Shown piece by piece: positions 1 through 11,531 of a DNA stretch of 64,000 nt. Origin of the DNA: Panopea generosa (Eukaryota > Mollusca > Bivalvia > Adapedonta > Hiatellidae); assembly GCA_029582155.1 (NCBI GenBank), contig CM055909.1, positions 17,656,301 through 17,720,300 on the forward strand. Direction: 5' to 3'. The position numbers were made by a program, and so were the translations under genes. Under the pieces are notes generated by a model. The model saw only the letters and a program-made list of their open reading frames with translations. It was not told the DNA's origin and did not search any database. How positions within the stretch are numbered: the stretch's first letter is position 1; each line of letters starts with the position of its first letter.

Positions 1-423
1 AAGTTGATTCAAAACATTACACAATGATTTTTCAAACAACGAATTTTACTAGCGTAACGCTATTTTAAAGAAACTATATAAACATGTATATTTGTTTACC
101 TATTAAATACATGAACTCATGATATGATTAATTATTTTAAATATTTTAATGCAATCTTGATATAACTTTATTGTATATTGTTAAGATATGTTTAACAGGA
201 GTCAATGTACAATTCAAATTTGAAAACGTCAATGAAACACTGTATGTATTCGATCACACATTTTAATTTCAGTTTCCTGAAAAGATGTTGCACTTGATGT
301 TGAAAAAATTGGAAAGTGTCTTCAAGAAAAGTGTTGTTAAGATGTATTCCTGAAGCGTTAACTGTCGATAGTGTTTTGAGATGGCGCCAAAAATAACATT
401 TACTTGCCCAAGGAAGTTTGAAA

Positions 424-494
424 ATGTTGAAGCTACTTTTCAGAGACACATTTAATGGTAAAAATCAAATCATCGAAGGAAAGCTTGTTTGCAG
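424..494 (+). CDS. Candidate 5' coding exon, unassigned protein
   Basis: An ATG at 424 opens 23 codons (beginning MLKLLFRDTF) and runs into a strong splice donor, AG|GTAAGT, at 495. It ends with two bases of a codon. The candidate terminal exon at 9,358 supplies exactly the one base needed and continues the frame to a stop, giving a hypothetical protein of about 63 residues. The intron would be 8.8 kb and full of transposons. I do not recognise the protein. Against it: the exon is short, another frame starting at the ATG near 385 also looks codon-like, and a promoter-like segment at 4,649-4,788 competes as the 5' end. Treat as a splice-based guess. Confidence 0.2.
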
Positions 495-882
495 GTAAGT
501 AATCATTTGATATCGCAATATATTGGAATATGTATTTGTACATATGGGCAGAAGTACCAGTACACACAATTTATATTGAGGCAGTCTTGATGATATAATT
601 TTGAGATTAAAAAGCATATCTATTCAATGTATATGCTACTGGAGATATATGCAGTGGTTACATTTATAGTTATCATTGGTGTGATTTTTTCTTACTTTCG
701 GCTTGAACATTCTAGAAAAAGATGAATTTCTGTACGCACCCGGCATCGGCTCTGATGTCAGCTTCCAATCTTCGTTTTAAAAAGTTTTTAAAATTGTTCA
801 TTTATGTGTAGGGCTTGAAGTTATTTGCATATAACTTGGCATAACTGTGCATGCTTATGCTCTGAGGCAGTATATTTTTGAA

Positions 883-1112
883 TAGGTTTTAACGCCATTT
901 TTCAACACATTTCATGTTATATATGACATATCTAGTTTTACTGATGAAAGAAGACCTCATACTGAGTAGAACAACCGTCCTTCCGCAAGAAACTGGCAAT
1001 ATTTCTCAAATAAAGTTTTGGTGTGAGCAGGACTTGAACCTACGACCCTAGCGGTGAGAGGGAAGTGATCTTTAGACGGTGCCTTAGACCACTCAGCCAT
1101 GGAAGACCCTAG
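883..1112 (-). mobile_element. tRNA-Leu-like SINE (family C)
   Basis: Read on the minus strand, this begins with a tRNA-Leu-like head (TGGCTGAGTGGTCTAAGGC for the A box, GGTTCAAGTCC for the B box). It continues through a body with CAGTTTCTTGCGGAAGGA and ends with a tail containing GATATGTCATATATAACATG and TGTTGAAAAATGGCG. The same head, body and tail order occurs at 14,283, 29,006 and 57,705, which defines a SINE family. The tRNA part is degenerate and is not a functional tRNA gene. Confidence 0.75.
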
Positions 1113-1194
1113 TATGTAACATATCAGGCTACAAAATTCAAGGTCAATGTCATATTTGAGTGCAAAAAATGTCACATTTATTGTCTCATAATTG

Positions 1195-2190
1195 TACGTA
1201 AGTGTGAAGTTTTATGGATGGAACTTGACATGATTGTGCGTGCTTATATTCTGAGACAGTACAATCAACTATATCAGTTACCATCGCATGTATTGGCTTA
1301 ATCTTCACACAAGACTTCACAGTAATCAAGCATTTGCATTATATAATGCAAATTACCGCTCTTGTATGACTTAAAATAAAGAAATTCTTGTTAAAGTGTT
1401 GCGTGCAAATACAATTAATTTCATATCTCATAAACCACTCCATGTATTTGATGTAACTTTAAAAAAAAGGTTTTGCAGTCTAAATCAAACTACATTAATG
1501 AACAGGGGTAACTATTGCTATTATTTTCTAAATTATAGCCCTTTTTTGTGTCTAGAATATTTGGTTAAAATATATCTCTCAGAAGCCACTGCATGTATTT
1601 GACTGAAACTTCATACAAGGTTTAAGCTATGTAATTCCATAAATAACTCCTTTTATCTGGATTAGCCATCAGTATCTGAGTTTGTCACAATATAATTCGA
1701 ATAGCCTTTTTTTGACTATTCGGAGAATAAAGAGAGCTACTCTACTCACTCGGGCATCGGCGTCACACATTGGTTAAAGTTATGCAAGCAAGTGCCTATC
1801 TCAATAACCATTGCATGTACTGACTTGAACTTTTATACAAGACTTCCCAGTCATCAAACCTACTCCAATAACTAAGTTTAGATAACTCTTGGGTGGTTAT
1901 TATGCAAAAGTATTGCCTTTATTTGACTTAAAAATTATTGTTAAAGTTTTGCGTGCAAGTACCATCAAGTCCATATCACAACAAACATGCAATGTATTTA
2001 ATTAACAATCAACAGTCTTTCCATGTATTGGATGGATTGAAATTTCATTCACAGTATTGCAGTTATAAGCTCTACTCAATTTAGTAAATAAGATAAATCG
2101 TGTAAGCTTGGAGTGGTCATTAGTCTCAATCAAATTTGCTTTTTTGTGACAAATATTCGAATAGTCGAGCGCGCTGTCCCTCCGACAGCT
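1195..2190. repeat. Diverged dispersed repeat with internal tandem phrases
   Basis: The same phrases recur in degenerate form: TTGTTAAAGT(G/T)TTGCGTGCAA near 1,389 and 1,932, a related copy near 1,774, and C(C/A)A(C/T)TGCATGTATTTGACT-like strings near 1,284, 1,434, 1,584 and 1,808. The segment from about 1,700 is bounded by ATTCGAATAG-type sequence and by CGAATAGTCGAGCGCGC at 2,160, followed by a GTCCCTCCGAC stretch that may be a transposon end. No reading frame of note. The element class cannot be named from this copy. Confidence 0.45.
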
Positions 2191-3523
2191 CTATGTTAAA
2201 TTTTGTTAAATATCACATGAAATATCCTCCCCTACCAATTTTTATTGATTTTCTTTTGTTTTTTATAAAAGAAATGCTCTGCCCAATTTCAATTGTGTTG
2301 CCTACCAAGAGCACTCTAACCCCAACCATACCTTTCCTACCCATGTTTTATTTTGTTTTGCATTAAATATGAAATACTCTGCCTGATTGTAATTTTGGTA
2401 GCTACCGAAGAGCCTCCCTCTATATTATTATGTTAAGATACTTTGCTATGTTTAAATCTTGTCTGAGCCTTATACCCTATTTTCTACCCCATCATATTTC
2501 ATTTTTTGTTTTTCTATTAAATTAGTTTTACTCCGCCGTTTCAATTTTGCGTCTGTTTCCTCACCTCCATTTCACATACATGTTAGTACTATAGTGCTGA
2601 TATTTTTATATGTTACATACTTCTGGTATTAAATTTTGTTTTGTGGCAACACTAGAAAAGTCGAGTTAACCCTGTTCACTTACAGCTCTTGTATTCAATG
2701 CGACCAAAACTACAATGTATAAAACAAATTTATAATATGTTAAAATTGATTATACGTATAAATGGATACATAATAGACAAAAAGTTACTACTTGGTGAAT
2801 AATAAATACTATTAAATTTGTATTATGACAGTAAAGCATGGAGGTGTCATGAAGGTGTCTGAAAAAAAACATACAAAAGAACAAGGAAAATGTATATGGA
2901 TGGAGTACATGTGTTTGACCGAGAATGGACATCAGAAAAATACAAAAAGGTATCACTTTCTGTTTGGAACATTAACATAAAACAAAAAAAACTATTGCAA
3001 TTTGATATAATAATCATAGCAATTTTAACAAGAGAAATGTTGTTACCCGTTGTCATCATACAGAATTAACAAAAAAAGTATGACTAAGTTGTGTTCAGAG
3101 CATGACTATATCTCATTCAAAGTTAGATACACATATTACATAATATATATAATAATGGGACTAACACCAGTAGAACTCCATCAAACATATTGTCGGCAGA
3201 TTCATTTATATAGAGTTCTGAACGCATTGTTTAACATCCACTGATTCGATTACTTAATAGATCAAGATATTTAGATATTTTTGATTTTGAGTCGGTGAGA
3301 CAGATATATAAATTATTATTATTAGTAGTAGTAGTAGTTATTCCGGAACATAATTAATAATGATGTCAGCCAATAATAATTTTAAACTGTAGCAATAAAA
3401 TTACGAGACATATATAAATTATGTTGTAATATATAAAGACTCAGAAGGTTAATACTTTCATTTTCATAATAATATATATTACCAACAATTCCACTGAGAA
3501 TAAACATTTTGGTTATACATATT
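2191..3523. other. AT-rich spacer, no gene seen
   Basis: Short frames on both strands are interrupted and look like chance. There is a brief (TAT/TAG)n microsatellite at about 3,312-3,338. No RNA gene, TIR or splice-bounded exon was recognised. Confidence 0.5.
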
Positions 3524-3533
3524 TAATTAACCA

Positions 3534-3823
3534 GCCGGGCCTGATTAGCTCAGTCGGTTACGCGTCTGACTATCAATCAAGGGGTCGTGAGTTCGAATCC
3601 CCTGCCCGGCAACAGTCTCCGTGATAATTGATATACGACATTGTGTCTCATTATCATTCGTCTCTCACCATTGTTTCAAGTGGGAAAGTTATCAGTTAAT
3701 TGCAGAGACGAGGTGTGCTCGAGTACTGGTTTATCCCAGGAAACAGTGGTTAGGTTAACTGATCGTCTGTTAGCCCTCGATGGCATAAAGATGACGCAAA
3801 ATATTCACTAAATCTATTCAATC
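3534..3823 (+). mobile_element. tRNA-Ile-like SINE (family D) with target-site duplication
   Basis: The head resembles a tRNA (GATTAGCTCAGTCGGTTACGCG as A box, GAGTTCGAATCCCC as B box). The body contains CAAGTGGGAAAGTTATCAGTTA and GTTAACTGATCGTCTGTTAG, and the tail GATGGCATAAAGATGACGC. It is flanked by the direct repeat TAATTAACCA at 3,524-3,533 and 3,824-3,833, the signature of LINE-assisted insertion. Related copies lie at 43,645, 43,958 (minus) and 44,368. The cloverleaf T stem does not pair well, so this is not a working tRNA. Confidence 0.85.
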
Positions 3824-3833
3824 TAATTAACCA

Positions 3834-4648
3834 AGATTATGTAACTAGTCTCCTTAAAAATTTTATGTTTTGAAGGCAGACTTTAGCAACCCTATTTACC
3901 AGGGATATATTATTTCTCTTGAGTAATCGCACATACCTCTGAAAAACAACATGAGATATAGCAGCTATGCTTTTCAAAACTATTTGTTTGGTTATGATGT
4001 ATTTTGATGAACTTATTATAGATAATTTGCAAAAATAATGATTACGAACTACAATTTCCATCCGAGAAATTGAATGATGTTTAGTTTACTTGAAGCAAAA
4101 ACCGATTTATACACAACTCAAATGGCAGTTCTTATCTGATCACCGAACATGATACCAGTAATCACCACATGCTGGGCAATGGTACTTAATCTATACGGCT
4201 ATTTTGTTCATTTACAACCCCCATTAGATCGTAATTAAACACCTCATTAAAGACCGGAGTAACAGTATAAACGTCAGCAGCAACGAAAAATGGCCATTCC
4301 CACTGATTTTTCTGAATTCGCTTAAACAGTGACGATGTCTTTTTAAATTTAAAATTCAAACCTAATTTATTTGATTGAAAATGAGCAAAACTGTTGATGA
4401 ATACATGAGTGTATGTCATGTTGATTTAAAGTTTATAAATAAAAAAAAAATATTCTTTGAAAACCTTTTTAAATTTAAATAAAGATATTGCAAGTTTTTA
4501 TTATAGGATTGTGAACATTGTGTCGAGTATACATTAAAAAAGGCAAATTTTCATTATTAATGTAAGAAACATTTTGTTAATTTAGAAATCATTGTGTATC
4601 CATTTGCAAAATACACTCCGTCATGTAGCCACTTCTAACTCAATTTGA
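3834..4648. other. Spacer, no gene seen
   Basis: Two minus-strand frames of 74 and 77 codons lie here (3,837-4,061 and 4,186-4,419). Neither shows a recognisable domain, codon bias or splice context, so I leave them out. Confidence 0.4.
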
Positions 4649-4794
4649 CCAATGAGAACAGAATTATTAGTATGCATTATAATGTTGATTACCAGTATTA
4701 TAAATAGTGACCGGCCCCAAGGGACCATTTGTCTTATCTCTCATACATAAATAGTTCCCACAGCTATCAATCCAAACCGCATGTAGAGGTAAGA
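4649..4794 (+). promoter_or_regulatory. Promoter-like segment: CCAAT box, TATA box, non-coding first exon with donor
   Basis: A CCAAT pentamer at 4,649-4,653 precedes TATAAATA at 4,699-4,706 by about 50 bp. About 30 bp after the TATA box there is an initiator-like CCATTTG, and a splice donor AGAG|GTAAGA follows at 4,789. This is the spacing of an RNA polymerase II core promoter with a short untranslated first exon of about 60 bp. It points toward the candidate terminal exon at 9,358. All elements are short and could be chance in AT-rich DNA. Confidence 0.25.
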
Positions 4795-4972
4795 GCATGC
4801 AGACCAGTAGTTTAGCCAACCTTCTGTTTTAAATATGCTGAACGGCCAACCATACCGGTTTTCGATAAAGTGAACTCCGCCCTTCTTACTTATCTACACA
4901 CTAGGCATACATACTTACAAATGTATCAATCAACAATGGAAATATGTAAAAGTATTTAATACATCAGTACCA

Positions 4973-5110
4973 GGCCCCGGTTTCACAAAAATACTTAAGT
5001 CTCTTATTTTACTTAAACTCGATAGTGTGCTCAATTTTATACTGAAATTGAGCACACTATTTGAGTTTAAGTAAAATAGCAGACTGAAGTATTTTCGAGA
5101 AACCGGGCCC
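4973..5110. mobile_element. Foldback MITE beginning CCCGGTTTC
   Basis: Two arms of roughly 62 bp are near-perfect inverted copies around a loop of about 7 bases near 5,040-5,047. The left arm runs from GGCCCCGGTTTCACAAAAAT and the right arm ends in TTTTCGAGAAACCGGGCC. CCAG occurs just outside both ends and may be the target duplication. There is no coding capacity. The structure is that of a small foldback MITE. Confidence 0.85.
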
Positions 5111-5814
5111 AGGGCTTCTAAAATCACCGTTTTTTTCGGTTTTTGGACCGATTTCTACCGTTCAAAACCGGGTTTCGTTTCAAAATTGAATAAAAAAACG
5201 GCCCAGATATTTTCTATCGGACGTTTAAATTACCCCTATAATGCTTTACTAAGCTGTGAAATATGCCTTGCGGCAATAACATTCTATGGTTTTGTCACCC
5301 GCTGTGCAAAAGGAGGTCAATTTTGACTAAGCCATTACAGATATGTAAGGGAGTTCAAGGATGGATTCAGGGCGTGCGCCCCCCCTAAAATTTGGCAAGC
5401 ATAGGTTTTTCTTCTACACATTCACCCTGAACTCAAATAACCATCTTAACGCTTTGTGTTTAAACAAATTAAGCACATATTTGATGTACCTAAAATATGT
5501 ACAAACTACTTCTAGCATGATGCTTGAATATATTCTACTGTCGCCCAGTGTTTGGTCGTTTTTTTAAAGTTTTTTTCCTTGTCGTTAGATCTATATCAAT
5601 TCTGGTAATTTTACGCGAAAAAGTTTGTTATGGCGGCAACATCAACGCGAGCAAAAATTTAAAAATAAGCTGAATAGCTTTTTTTACATGTATATCATCA
5701 TCTGCAGAAAGTCAAACGGAGAAGAAAATGTATGTATATTTGCATGTCATGTCATGACATGTGTAAATGATTTTAAATATACCAGTCTGCTAAAACATGT
5801 ATACAATTAAAATA

Positions 5815-7394
5815 TACTCAGGAAAACTAGAAACGTCTCTGTTTTATAGCCGGTGAAGCTTTGTCTGTGTAGTTGCTACATGTTCAATGTACATGTATTT
5901 TAAACCCTGGCGATGTTCAGAATACGATCGTGTACAGTTTACCCGATACACACGGTTTACATATCGGCCAGTAACCGGAACGGTCATTTGCACGTTTTGC
6001 ACGTGCACGCTATACATGTCATCCATATGTTGATTCAGTTCATGTCGTACCATTCATGCGATAGGGGCTATTCTGAAAATTAAAATTTTTCTTTAATTTT
6101 TCACTGTTTTCGATATGCCACGGCTTTCCGAAAACGAGCGAAATCAGGCAATTGGGATGCTTGCGGTTGGGATGTCCGCCAGGGTAGTCGCGCGTCGGTT
6201 CGGGTGCTGTCGGAAGACGATTGATCGTCTTGATCCCGTTACCAGCAGACTGGGGCTGTTCACGACCGGCAGCGACCTGGTAGGCCTGCTGTAACGACGG
6301 CTAGAGCCGATCGTTTCATTACGTTGACGCACTTACGTCAACGTCAATTGGCAGCCACAGTCACTGCTAGGCAATACGGTGTCTCAGGGCAGATCATTCG
6401 CAACCGGTTGCGTCGTAACGCCCAACCAATCAGGGCACGCCGCCCGTACACCAGTTAGATAATGACCCAACGTCACCGTGCTGCCAGGCTGTTATGGGCG
6501 CGACGTCATCTGATTTGGATAAGGGCTGACTGGAACCAAGTTTTGTTCACCGATGAATCTCGGTTCACAGCAAGTCATGCTGACGGAAGATTACGGGTAT
6601 ACAGGCGTAAAAATGAAAGATTCGCCGATTGTTGCATTGTTGAGAAGAACAGGTTTGGGGGAGGGAGCGTAATGGTCTGGGGTGGGATCATGGGAAACCG
6701 GAAGACAGATTTGGTTGTTGTACAGGGCAACATTAATGCACAGCGTAATGTTGCAGACGTGCTAAATGCATATGCCTTACTATTTATTCGTCAGCATGGT
6801 CCTGGTGTAACATTGATGCAGGACAATGCCCGCCCTCATGTAGCCAGGGTCACCACTCAATTCTTGCAGCAAAACAATGTCAACGTCATGCCATTGCCCG
6901 CGGTTTCCCCCAATTCTCAACCCCATTGAGCACATATGGTATCAGCTGGGCCGCAAAGCACGAGCTAACCATCAGATTGACAATGTTCGCGATCTTACAC
7001 GGGCGTTACAACAGGAATGGAGGAATTTGCCCAACGCACTGGTATTGCGTTACGTTACGTCGATGCGGCGTAGGATCATTGCATGCATTCATGCCAATGG
7101 TGGCCACACTCGGTACTAACGAGATTTACTGGATGTGCCACATTTCTTATTGAAATTCCATCTCTAAACATTCAATAACACCTTTCTGAGTTTTTGGGAT
7201 TTTTGATTTTGACCCCTACCTCTCTTGACCGGTTATCTCTCGAAAAGTTAACAAGATAGCCAGATGTTATTAATTGGTTTTGATACAGAAATGAATGAAC
7301 TTGTTTTTTTTATTTTGATTCATAAATGTAACCCTTTTGGTTTTCGATAAATCTTTCCTGAAATATGGAGGGACGTTTCTATTTTTGCTGAGTA
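5815..7394 (+). mobile_element. Tc1/mariner-like transposon nested in element A
   Basis: It starts TACTCAGGAAAACTAGAAAC and ends, on the opposite strand, TACTCAGCAAAAATAGAAAC, with TA duplicated on both sides (5,813-5,814 and 7,395-7,396). At 1,580 bp it has the size of a complete Tc1-like element and carries one transposase pseudogene. Comparison with element B shows the exact empty site: AATTAAAA followed directly by the ATCTACAC sequence. Confidence 0.9.
6115..7119 (+). pseudogene. Tc1-like DD34E transposase, broken
   Basis: This encoded the cut-and-paste transposase of the surrounding Tc1-like element. The N-terminal helix-turn-helix region starts at the ATG at 6,115 (MPRLSENERNQAIGML). 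A frameshift near 6,230 moves the reading to a second frame, where a QRPGRPAVTT-type hinge follows. A TAG at about 6,457 interrupts just after the RARRPY motif. The catalytic core then reads FTDESRF (first Asp), GGGSVMVWGG and LMQDNARPH (second Asp). An extra base near 6,910 shifts the frame just before LNPIEHIWY, which holds the catalytic Glu, 34 residues after the second Asp. The C terminus ends GGHTRY, usual for this Tc1 group. All three catalytic residues survive, but two frameshifts and a stop make it non-functional. Confidence 0.92.
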
Positions 7395-7785
7395 TATCTA
7401 CACTGCGTAGACCAAACTTTCAAAAGCACCGAGACAGAAACAACTAAACTGGTAGACAAACTGAGGCAAACAAATAATCAATAAAACACTGAAATCTATG
7501 TTAAACTTTCATCTATTTTCATTCAATGTTATATTAAAAAAAAAAAATTATCCAGAAAAACCAATATGCCATCGGCCTGCTCATAACAAGATAGTGATGT
7601 GCTATGATAATTCAAGGTATACGTGTTACTGTGTTTATCTTTATTCAAAAGAATTAAGTTATAAATGTATATACATTCACTTAAGTATAATTTGCCGCCC
7701 TATACCCCCGAACCCTAACATCAATTCCTGGATACGCACATGGGCGCTCCCTTTAAACTGAAATCCTTGATCCGCCCCTGGAGTT

Positions 7786-8617
7786 TTTCGGAAGAGTCTA
7801 TCGCTACGTAACAGGCCTTCGATGTGTGATTTGCGACCCATATCGGTTCATTAAAACGGTTTTGCTTGCCATAATGTGTTAAATTGTTTGCTCGTGACGT
7901 TTATTTTTTCAAAGTGGTCAAAGCTGAGACTTCGGACCAAAAATGGCTTGCGTCTTATAAAAATGCACAGTATTACTTGTTTGTTTGAGCTTTTTAACAG
8001 TGACTTTAATTATGAAATTAATGACATTAATTAGGAAAGTGACCGGGACCGATTTTATTTTGATGTCAGACTAGAGTTATTAGCCATAACGTTTGGAAAA
8101 ATAGTTGTTCACAGAGTACATACCGTTCATATATCTTATCCATTTATTTGATATATTTCCTCCATATTACTAACTTCGCAATCCAAAAACATGCTTCAAT
8201 TTTCAAAAAAAACACGACATAAACATGTCACTTTCAAAGACTTGAAATCATGTACGTTTCGCCCGTACAATATCTCTTTGATGTTAGCCGACGCACGGTG
8301 ACGTCACAGTCATCAAAGAGACAACAGCAAACGTGTTGTTTCATTCAGTACATACAATGAAAGTTTGTTTGTGTTCACGTAAAAAAGGATTTTGTCGATG
8401 AGTTTTATATTCCTTTTAAATATCTTCCATTAGATGCAAACGCTTTTTTAATGAATTGATAATATTATGATAGGAGACAGAGTTGAAAGTGGTTGTACGC
8501 AATTTTTTCATATATTCATATATAGTTTAGCGAGAATAATACTGCTATTGACTAGTTTGTCTGTATGAATGACACATTCAATAAAAAGTGATTCTAATAA
8601 CGCTCAAAGCATTCAGT
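7786..8617. other. Spacer with CRE-like site inside a small inverted repeat
   Basis: No gene seen. Near 8,273-8,324 the inverted pair TCTCTTTGATG / CATCAAAGAGA encloses TGACGTCA, a perfect CRE/ATF-type palindrome at about 8,300. Whether it is bound is unknown. Confidence 0.35.
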
Positions 8618-8770
8618 ACTAACATTATAACAATTAAAAATATTTGTGGATCTCTGTGGGGAAAATAGTGTGGCTCGGAAAATCAACCAAAAATAAACCA
8701 TAATGTATGTCACGGGATTTGAACCCGGATCACATACTCCATAGATATTACCACTGCGTTCGGTTGTATG
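8618..8770 (-). mobile_element. tRNA-headed SINE (family E), diverged
   Basis: On the minus strand a B-box-like GGGTTCAAATCCCGTGAC is followed by a body that matches 13,141-13,290: both hold AAAATAGTG(T/G)(T/G)GCT and a GG(T/A)TCATTT or GATTTTCC variant before a short A/T tail. The tRNA head is too decayed to type. Confidence 0.5.
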
Positions 8771-9357
8771 AATTTAAGTATAGATTTTCGATGATGCCTG
8801 GAATATTTTGAACGAGTTGGCTATGACTGAGATCATTATATGCTCAATCATTTATGTGACTCAACCGGTCAGGTCTGATTCAAATATTGGAGATAAAAGC
8901 AAGTTTAAAAACATGTTTTTAAGGTAAACAATGGTATTTTTACCAGACATTATCCATCCAAATAGCCACCATTTGTGCTAAATTTTACAACTATGCCAGT
9001 ATTTTATTTAATTAAAAAGGTATCATGTTGTCCTTGTCCTAAATGTATGTCCATTTGATAATTTCATTTTTCAAATCTGCGAGATATCTTATTTAGTTTA
9101 GTATGACTCTTTTCATCTTAATCTAAATTATATTATAATATATACAAAATAATATGCAAAATAAGCTTGATTCGAAATATATCATGATGTGTTTTGTTAT
9201 TTAGTACTGCTTGTAGTTAACATGTTAATCTAATGTAAAAGCAGAAATATATCGAAAATAAAATAATTATAAAATTTAATAGGATATATAAGTAAAATGT
9301 TTGCATAGGTCAGTATTATTAAAATCATGAAATATTTTATTTGTGTTGTTATTTCAG
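8771..9357. other. AT-rich stretch ahead of candidate exon
   Basis: No gene or repeat structure recognised. It ends with a pyrimidine-rich acceptor, TGTTGTTATTTCAG, at 9,344-9,357. Confidence 0.4.
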
Positions 9358-9478
9358 GTATATTCAGGAAAAAGATGTGGAAGCAAAGAAAGTATCATAT
9401 CGCCATCGACTTCTGTTGAAGCAAATTGTTTTAACTCTAAGAACAAGAAACGAAATAAATATTAATACCAGAAAATAG
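9358..9478 (+). CDS. Candidate 3'-terminal coding exon, unassigned protein
   Basis: After a good acceptor (TTATTTCAG) there is one base plus 39 codons and a TAG. The peptide starts YIQEKDVEAKKVSYRHRLLL and is lysine/arginine rich, with amphipathic helix character. The frame agrees with the candidate exon ending at 494, but any exon ending in phase 2 would fit. I do not recognise the protein. The following 400 bases are AT-rich and resemble a 3' UTR; I did not single out a poly(A) signal. Confidence 0.35.
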
Positions 9479-11531
9479 TAGCTTAGGTTGTTCTCAAATG
9501 TGTCATCAAACTCAGTTTGACATTTAAAACTGTTTTGCAATTGAATGGTTCATTTTAAATATTTCAACTTATGTCACAAATGTTGCACTTTTTGAAAGTC
9601 ACTATGTGTTTCACGAATATGATATAGTTTTTCATGTAATAACTAACCGGTGGTCAAATTTCAAATAATTTTGTACAAATGATCATCAGTATGAGACCCT
9701 CTACCCAAATAGCTAAAATCAACTTGATCTGTTTAAAAACATGGCAGCCTGGGAACAAGGGTTATTTTCTTTATATATGTATTGTATGTGTTATTTTCAA
9801 CAGAGGGAAACAATTTCTTCTCTTCAACTAATGATACAAATTCAAAGTAATGCAATAAGATTGATCCTTGGATTATTGGTCATCTGCTTACATGTTTTAT
9901 TATCACTCCCATATAACACCTAAAGAATGAAAGTGGCATGTAGCACGAAAATTAAGGACAATCCGTGAAATAGTGTTCAGCGTCCTCTTTTTAATGCTCA
10001 TATTATATATATATATGGAATATTATTTTAATTTGTAGACAAATATATCATAATGTAACTATTTCTTAGACGAGCATGAATAATAGATACCTCAAAATAA
10101 CTTGTTAAATGAAAACATGGTATTTTGGTGCGTTTAACACATGATGTAAAAGTTGGCGTTTAAATGATGTTATATATTGAGAATTAAGTATATGTTCCGC
10201 AATATTGTTCATCATGAAAATGTATGGTATAATTTTTTTTCTAAATAATTGAGTTCTAACATTTTTCATATGATGAAACTACGTGTATTTTTATATTTAA
10301 CAATCTCCAAATTAATATTAAAGACATGTTTTGATAAACAAAATATCTTATTAAGTTTAAGTGAAGTCACAGTGAGCCCCCCCCCCCCCCCCCCCCCCCA
10401 TTTGCAATCAGCATTGGATGCGTATATTTAAACAATGCCCGCTATTTCGTTTTCTTCCATTTACCTTTATAAATATGATTGTGTTATTGCCATCTGGATA
10501 TTTTATGTAAATAACTTGTTGTTTGAAAGGGCCACTTTTAATGTTGGATAACTTGCGGCCAAAACCCTTTTGCTATTTCATGTAATGACATATTCTAAAC
10601 AATAAAATATGTTTAAAATAAATTTTATATTTTTGATATAAAAGTACTTTTATATTTGTATTATTCTTATAAACAATTAAGCCATCCACATAATACTAAA
10701 GCATGTGATCAAAATCCTCCTAAGATGGCTCAAAAGAGCTTGCCCTCAGGTTTCTTGAAAATGTTCAGGGAATAACATGGTATATCATATTTTACAAAAT
10801 ACAAACAAAAATGTTACAATAAAGTTTTCATTAAAAATGTGTTTGTCAATTTAAAATATCTTTCTCAGAAACTACACATGACAGGATATAGCTACTCGAT
10901 AGGTAGTACAGTTGTGTAGTCTGGTCCCACGATAATATTGAAATGGTTTTGGGTGTCAATCATTAATAAGTAAAAGGCATCTCCAAAACTAGAGATGTTT
11001 TAAACCATAATACTGTATAAACATGTGTGTGCGTGCGTGCGTTTTCTGTATATTAATATGAAGGATAAACATAATTATGATCACCTAATAGTTTGTTTAA
11101 ATCATGATTTGGCCTTGTTAAGTGCTTCGAACGTATCATAAGCCTACAGAGATTTAACCATAAAATCCTCTTCTATTCTGATGTTTGTTTTTATAGACTT
11201 CACATTCTTGTTTCATATTTGGATTAAATGATCATTTCCCATTAGTACTGCTTATATCTATTAGATACTATTTTATTTTTATTTAAACCAAACAGCTATA
11301 TTTCATTAGAGCCAAATTTGGCGACATTGAATTTTTGTATAATGTATATTAGCATATTACAGGCTAAGGATCTTATTAAAACTGGCAAAATACATTATCA
11401 AATAATAAAAAAGATGGATTATTAAATTTTGTTCTAGTATATCATTTGTTCATATTTCATTTTATATATTAAACGTTTATAAAACTTAAAGAGCGCTAAC
11501 AAAATTGTCTGATAACCAAATATGATCCTAC
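9479..11531. other. AT-rich spacer, no gene seen
   Basis: Contains a run of about 22 C at 10,378-10,399 and a short GTGTGCGTGCGTGCG stretch near 11,025. The small frames at 9,741 and 10,249 look like chance; the second is partly the poly-C run. No RNA gene or transposon end recognised. Confidence 0.45.

Larger units (their letters stand above)
5356..7780 (+). mobile_element. hAT-like non-autonomous DNA transposon (element A), split by a nested Tc1
   Basis: The ends are imperfect inverted copies: CAAGGATGGATTCAGGGCG on the left and, on the opposite strand, CAGGGGCGGATCAAGGATTT on the right. The 5-bp direct repeat GAGTT flanks both ends (5,351-5,355 and 7,781-7,785). The body from 5,356 to 5,812 and from 7,397 to 7,780 matches element B at 30,793-31,715 almost throughout, so the original element was about 0.85 kb before a Tc1-like transposon landed in it. 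No transposase of its own is visible. A 5-bp duplication with these ends fits hAT5-type elements, but the superfamily is inferred. Confidence 0.85.

Noticed and set aside
3538-3612. Possible functional tRNA-Ile gene
   Set aside because: T-stem pairing is poor, and the copy is flanked by target duplications and continues into a SINE body.
6144-6332. 62-codon minus-strand frame
   Set aside because: It is the antisense shadow of the transposase N-terminal region.
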